This document shows, in pieces, positions 56,145 through 60,000 of a DNA stretch of 60,000 nt (positions are counted from its first letter, which is position 1; the number at the start of each line of letters is the position of its first letter). The notes beneath the pieces were generated by a model. That model worked only from the letters and a program-made list of their open reading frames with translations. It did not search any database and had not been told where the DNA came from. A program made the position numbers and the translations under genes. The DNA comes from Adiantum capillus-veneris (taxonomy: Eukaryota > Streptophyta > Polypodiopsida > Polypodiales > Pteridaceae): positions 88,530,342 to 88,590,341 of the forward strand of contig CM043953.1 of the NCBI GenBank assembly GCA_014529385.2. Direction: 5' to 3'.

Positions 56145-56719
56145 GTAAGTTCTAAGTCATAAATTTTAGTAAAATTTCAAGCTGTTTTTCCAAAAAAATC
56201 ATAAAATTCTTATATCTTTTTGTAGGGATGTCTTTTTTTATGTTTATAAAAGCCAAGTGTTAGCGCTTACTGTTACAAAATAATACAATTCACTTTAAAG
56301 ACAAGTTTCTAAGTCACATGCAAGTTATAGACATAATTTCATACTTGAGCATGTGCTGAATAAGAGCATAATTTTGGTCTTCCAAAGGTCCCCTCGTGGA
56401 ATTGGGACTATTCTAGTGTAATTTGACATATACAAATGACTTTATATGTTGAAACCAAGAAACTACGTATTTTTTGGGCTCCCTAACTCAAATAAATCTC
56501 GTTGCTTGAACTCTATCTTGAATTTTTTATCGTGTAAAAACTCTTGAAAATCTTGTGTTCTCCATAATAACATTAAAACCAAGGTTTTGGGCACCCCAAT
56601 TATGTATGTACTATGTACTTTGATACATTTAGTTGATCTACATAGAAAGTTTGATATTATTTGAGGTTTTGAATGCTTATGTCTCAAGAATGAAAATATC
56701 AAAGTTCTCTCTTATGCAG

Positions 56720-56799
56720 TTTTGGATATTTCAAATAATCCAATAATTGTTGCATACCAAAGCCCTTCTAGTTTCCACCTTGAGTCCTCAATGGAAAGG
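56720..56799 (+). CDS. Candidate host-gene exon (26 codons)
   Basis: Acceptor CTCTTATGCAG and donor AAAGG|GTAAGC bound an 80 nt segment. With two bases of carried-over codon it reads LDISNNPIIVAYQSPSSFHL and then ESSMER. The start phase does not match the end of the 56073 exon directly, so at least one more exon would be needed between (an acceptor-like TTTTTGTAG is at 56217-56225). Later exons, if any, lie beyond the Tat-like LTR at 57050. Confidence 0.35.
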
Positions 56800-57049
56800 G
56801 TAAGCAATGTGTCGCTTTCTAAAACTCACAAATACATCAAAAACATTATTTTTTTGTATACAACGATATACATGAAAGGGCTATATCAAACACATAGAAC
56901 TTTCCATTATTTTATATACTCCCAAGTCAATTTTTTTGCACATGAAACTTTGAATTATCTAAAGAAAAACTGTGGAAAAGACACCTAAAATTTTCTACAA
57001 GGTCGCTTTATTTTTTCTTGATCTTTTAAAGTCGATTTCATCAAACCAT

Positions 57050-59638
57050 TGAGGCGGTCCGGGCCGGGCAACAAGAAGAGCGGCCTCTAAACACCCTTCG
57101 AGGCTCCCGTGCTGCTCAATTAGGGCTGTGGCAAGCACAATCAGAGACACAACAGCCCATAGCCAGAAACCAAACAAGAAAAGGGGAACCACCTAGTTGT
57201 AGATGCGAACTAGGACGCACGTGAAATCTCCTTGTACTCAAATGCACAAAGAGAGGGGAATGCAAGATAGACACACACACCAAACACAAACATTCACCAC
57301 GCCAGAGAGAGGTAAAGAGCACAAATCAACTTGAGCAACTCAGTCTAAGCTTTAAAGACTAGATGCATAGAAAGATTGATGAGAAATAGAGAGAAAACAC
57401 AAAACTTGACCTTGTTGCCAATACACAAATTGTCTTAGGGTCATGGGAGCCCTCTCACGGAGCACCCTCTTACAATTTACCTTTTAGACAAACAATTCAA
57501 CAAGCCCTCAAACCACCAAGCATGAAATGGCACAACAAACTTCAAGGACAATATACCTTCAACCACCTGATGAGCCAACTTATCAAGTCAATTTGGAGAG
57601 AAGAGTCGTAGTTGCAGCATACAATTGCACCCAAAACTATAAATCTTATTTATGCACAAGAGTAGGCTAAAAGTGTGGTGAAGAGTATGGCATACACTCC
57701 ACTCCTCTAGATGGCATAACTAACTTCAAGCTTCTCCATGCACCTATGTGTAATGATGGAATAGAGCACTCACGATGCACACACTCTACACAACTAGGCT
57801 TGAAGAATGGTGTGTTATGTGTTGAGAATGGTGTGGTGTAGTGTGATCATGTGATCATTTACAAGGGAGAGAAGGGCTCTATTTATAGGTTTTAGAAGCC
57901 CTGATGTGGATTAGGCCTAATCAAGTTTATTTGAAGGAATAAAAGATTATGCATATTTTATTTTTTTAAATGAGGGTGGGTCTCTCTTGTCCTTTGAGTC
58001 ACATGGATGTGGGCTCAAGGGAAGAGAATTATTGAGAATAAAAGGAGAGAGGGATTGAGTGAATAATTTGGGAGTGCCTACTCTAGTAGAGGGTGCATTT
58101 TACAATAAGGTTAGTGGTTAGTAGTTAGTAATTATCACTAAAAAATATTTACAGAATCATTCACCAAATGGTGAGATATATGATGAGAAAAGTTAGAGAA
58201 TGGATGAGCTTGTAAAGAGAGGTTGAAGCTTTGACATTCACATCTTTACAACACCGAAAGAAGAAGCGGTCAGCATGGCAAAGTAGCACGTGTCGATAAA
58301 GCTATGTTATCTTCAAACCTTGGAAAATTCATGATAAAGGTCTTTATTTGCAGAGGTTATCCTTGGATTTTTGCTGATTTCTTGAAGTTCTTTACAAAGC
58401 TGAAGAGAGTATAGTAATATAGATATATATGTAGAGAGAAAGGGGGACACATAGGGTGTAGAAATGGAGGATGAAGGCTATGGAGGTGTGAGAGTTATGG
58501 CAATGGTGAAGAAGGTGAATTAGGACATGGGAGTTGCAGGTTTGGGAGTGGGAAGGAGAGGGAGGAGTGTGTGTGAAAGAGGAAAATGATAAAGTGGAAG
58601 AGGGAGAGTGGCTGCATAGCATGGGCAAACTGGGGTCCACCAATAAAATCATAGCTCACAGATCGTAGCTCATAAAAATATGAAAAAATTTGAGATGAAA
58701 GTTCAGCTCACGGGCTACAACTTTTGTTTGTATCACCTTTTCAAATTCGGGGAGCATGTGATCTTTAAAAATTCAAAAAAACCGACTGTGTTTTCCATTG
58801 CCAAAGTCCTTGTGAGGTCTTTCTTTGGATGATTCTTTTAAATACCTCCAAGAGTGAGCTTCCCATAGTGCATGCATGCATTCCACATACCCTTGACATT
58901 ATTTGGTAGGTCTATAATTGAAGATATTGTTGAGATCATGATATAAATGAATAGTACAACTAAGAAAATCAAATATTGAGGGGTCTAAAAAATATGTACA
59001 TGTCAAATATAAATAATATAGGTGGAAAAAATATAAAGGGGTCAAAATAAATCTCTCTCATTATAAGTCTACCATAAAAAGATGAATATTTTTTGTGGTC
59101 TAATTTATGAGAGTAATAAAGAATAGATGTAGGAAGGAAAAAAATCACAATAGAGAAAAAATATACACATAAATAAAACTAGTTTTTTTTGGATTTTTGT
59201 TGGGATGGAGTTACACCAAAAATAAGAGAAGCTTGCATGAAATTATTTTTATATGGAATAAAGAGTATGCAAAATGGTAAGAAAAAATATGGTAATGATG
59301 AATTAATGTACATAGCATAAATAACACACACCTAAGTATAAATATTTAAATAAATACCAAAAATAATTATTAAAAAACATTTTATTTAGGCCCTATATAC
59401 AATAAAATATTTACACACAAATGGGCCATAATATAGTTATATATATATATATATATATTTGGCTCAACTAGCCGAGTGACTAGCTAATTGAGGGTTTTTA
59501 AGAAGATATGGGAAAAGTCGCCTAACTCACACACGCCTATGTACAGTGAAATGGTAGGCATAGCCACAGTGTTTGAGTGATTTGATAGGGTGAGGTAGCT
59601 TACTATGGCAATTATATAAAGTCAAAAAATGGCTATCA
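57050..59638 (-). repeat. 3' LTR of a third Tat-like copy
   Basis: Read on the minus strand it starts TGATAGCC (59638) and ends CCGCCTCA (57050), 2589 bp. A TATAAATA box is at 57880-57887 on the minus strand. It is moderately diverged from the young LTRs and has a short (TA)n at 59439-59458 but no long CA/CT tracts. The partner LTR is beyond the window. Confidence 0.92.
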
Positions 59639-59680
59639 TTAGCCCTCCCCCAGGATGATGGTATATTCATGTACCATCAT
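59639..59680 (-). promoter_or_regulatory. Stem-loop and polypurine tract of the third Tat-like copy
   Basis: On the minus strand, ATGATGGTA and TACCATCAT pair around a loop holding the TGA stop, followed by CCTGGGGGAGGGCTAA and the LTR. The stem is identical to that of the young copy. Confidence 0.8.
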
Positions 59681-60000
59681 AGAGCATCTTTTCCAAAGAG
59701 AGTGCTTCAGAGTCCTTGACGGGATCTTCATTGTTTGGCCCCTCATAATTTTTGTTTGAGTTACACTCATGCTTCATGTAACAGTACTTACATGAGACAG
59801 CTGCCCTTTGACAGATCTTTGGTAGACCCTTTGGTAGAAGGCGACTCAAATAGGGCTTTAAGCGATAACCATTTACCTTCCTAGAGTGGTCTTTACCATT
59901 CAAGTCCATAAGTTGATAGTAACTTGAGTTGAAAGCCTTCTTAACTATGTATGGCCCCTGCCATCTAGTTTCAAATTTGGCATCAAAATGATTATCGAGT
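59667..60000 (-). CDS. C-terminus of Tat-like gag-pol (runs off the window)
   Basis: The minus-strand frame is open to the window edge and reads TRWQGPYIVKKAFNSSYYQL near the edge, then DLNGKDHSRKVNGYRLKPYL, ending LSLEKMLYDGT. It is about 90% identical by eye to the C-terminus of the young element (8690-9021). No stop is seen in this part, so this copy may be fairly young too. It is the integrase C-terminal GPY/F-like module plus tail. Confidence 0.9.
   Translation of the reverse strand, partial: LDNHFDAKFETRWQGPYIVKKAFNSSYYQLMDLNGKDHSRKVNGYRLKPYLSRLLPKGLPKICQRAAVSCKYCYMKHECNSNKNYEGPNNEDPVKDSEALSLEKMLYDGT

Noticed and set aside
1-60000. CRISPR-like arrays, tRNA or rRNA genes, bacterial genes
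   Set aside because: No regularly spaced repeats with unique spacers, no cloverleaf or rRNA segments recognised; tandem duplications here have only two copies.

Overview
The window looks like a repeat-saturated stretch of a large land-plant nuclear genome. Nearly every coding-like region belongs to a retrotransposon: Ty3/gypsy, Ty1/copia, a LINE, and non-autonomous LTR elements. The tRNA-iMet-type primer sites of the copia elements, the Ty3 elements with an extra (archaeal-type) RNase H, the chromodomain at the end of one Ty3 element and the TATAAATA-type LTR promoters are all typical of plants. The LINE endonuclease and gag proteins made me think of a seed-free plant such as a fern, but that is a guess. 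I found no rRNA, tRNA, CRISPR array or prokaryotic-type operon.

Layout. 1-14408: a non-autonomous LTR element encoding an unrecognised coiled-coil protein (its 3' LTR is 13482-14408), split by a very young, apparently intact Tat-like Ty3 element (407-11801) with near-identical 2.7 kb LTRs and one uninterrupted 1759-codon gag-pol. 14409-20597: an ORF with an internal repeat, then a decayed chromodomain-type Ty3 pol and its LTR. 20598-22187: remnant and start of another LTR. 22188-24545: minus-strand copia gag-protease fragment with its primer site and LTR. 24546-32091: decayed copia copies, one carrying a 1.6 kb non-autonomous LTR element (27511-29098) that holds a thioredoxin-like gene fragment. 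32096-42232: an old Tat-like copy split by a fairly complete copia element (35819-40955) with a perfect GAATT target duplication. 42235-43581: an unrecognised acidic ORF on the minus strand. 43600-45650: CT/GA microsatellites and a 5'-truncated LINE. 45655-49795: a long LINE on the minus strand. 51290-55960: a second Tat-like lineage, broken by a 210 bp inverted-repeat DNA element. 55962-57049: intron-like sequence with two candidate exons, the only possible host-gene piece. 57050-60000: a third Tat-like copy on the minus strand, running off the window.

The parts do not form a pathway. They record successive insertions: copia copies are older than the old Tat copy, which is older than the copia inside it; the coiled-coil element is older than the young Tat element. 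The most interesting cross-cutting signal is a perfect short stem-loop immediately upstream of the polypurine tract in at least four different LTR families, three of them with a G(A/G)GGAC loop.
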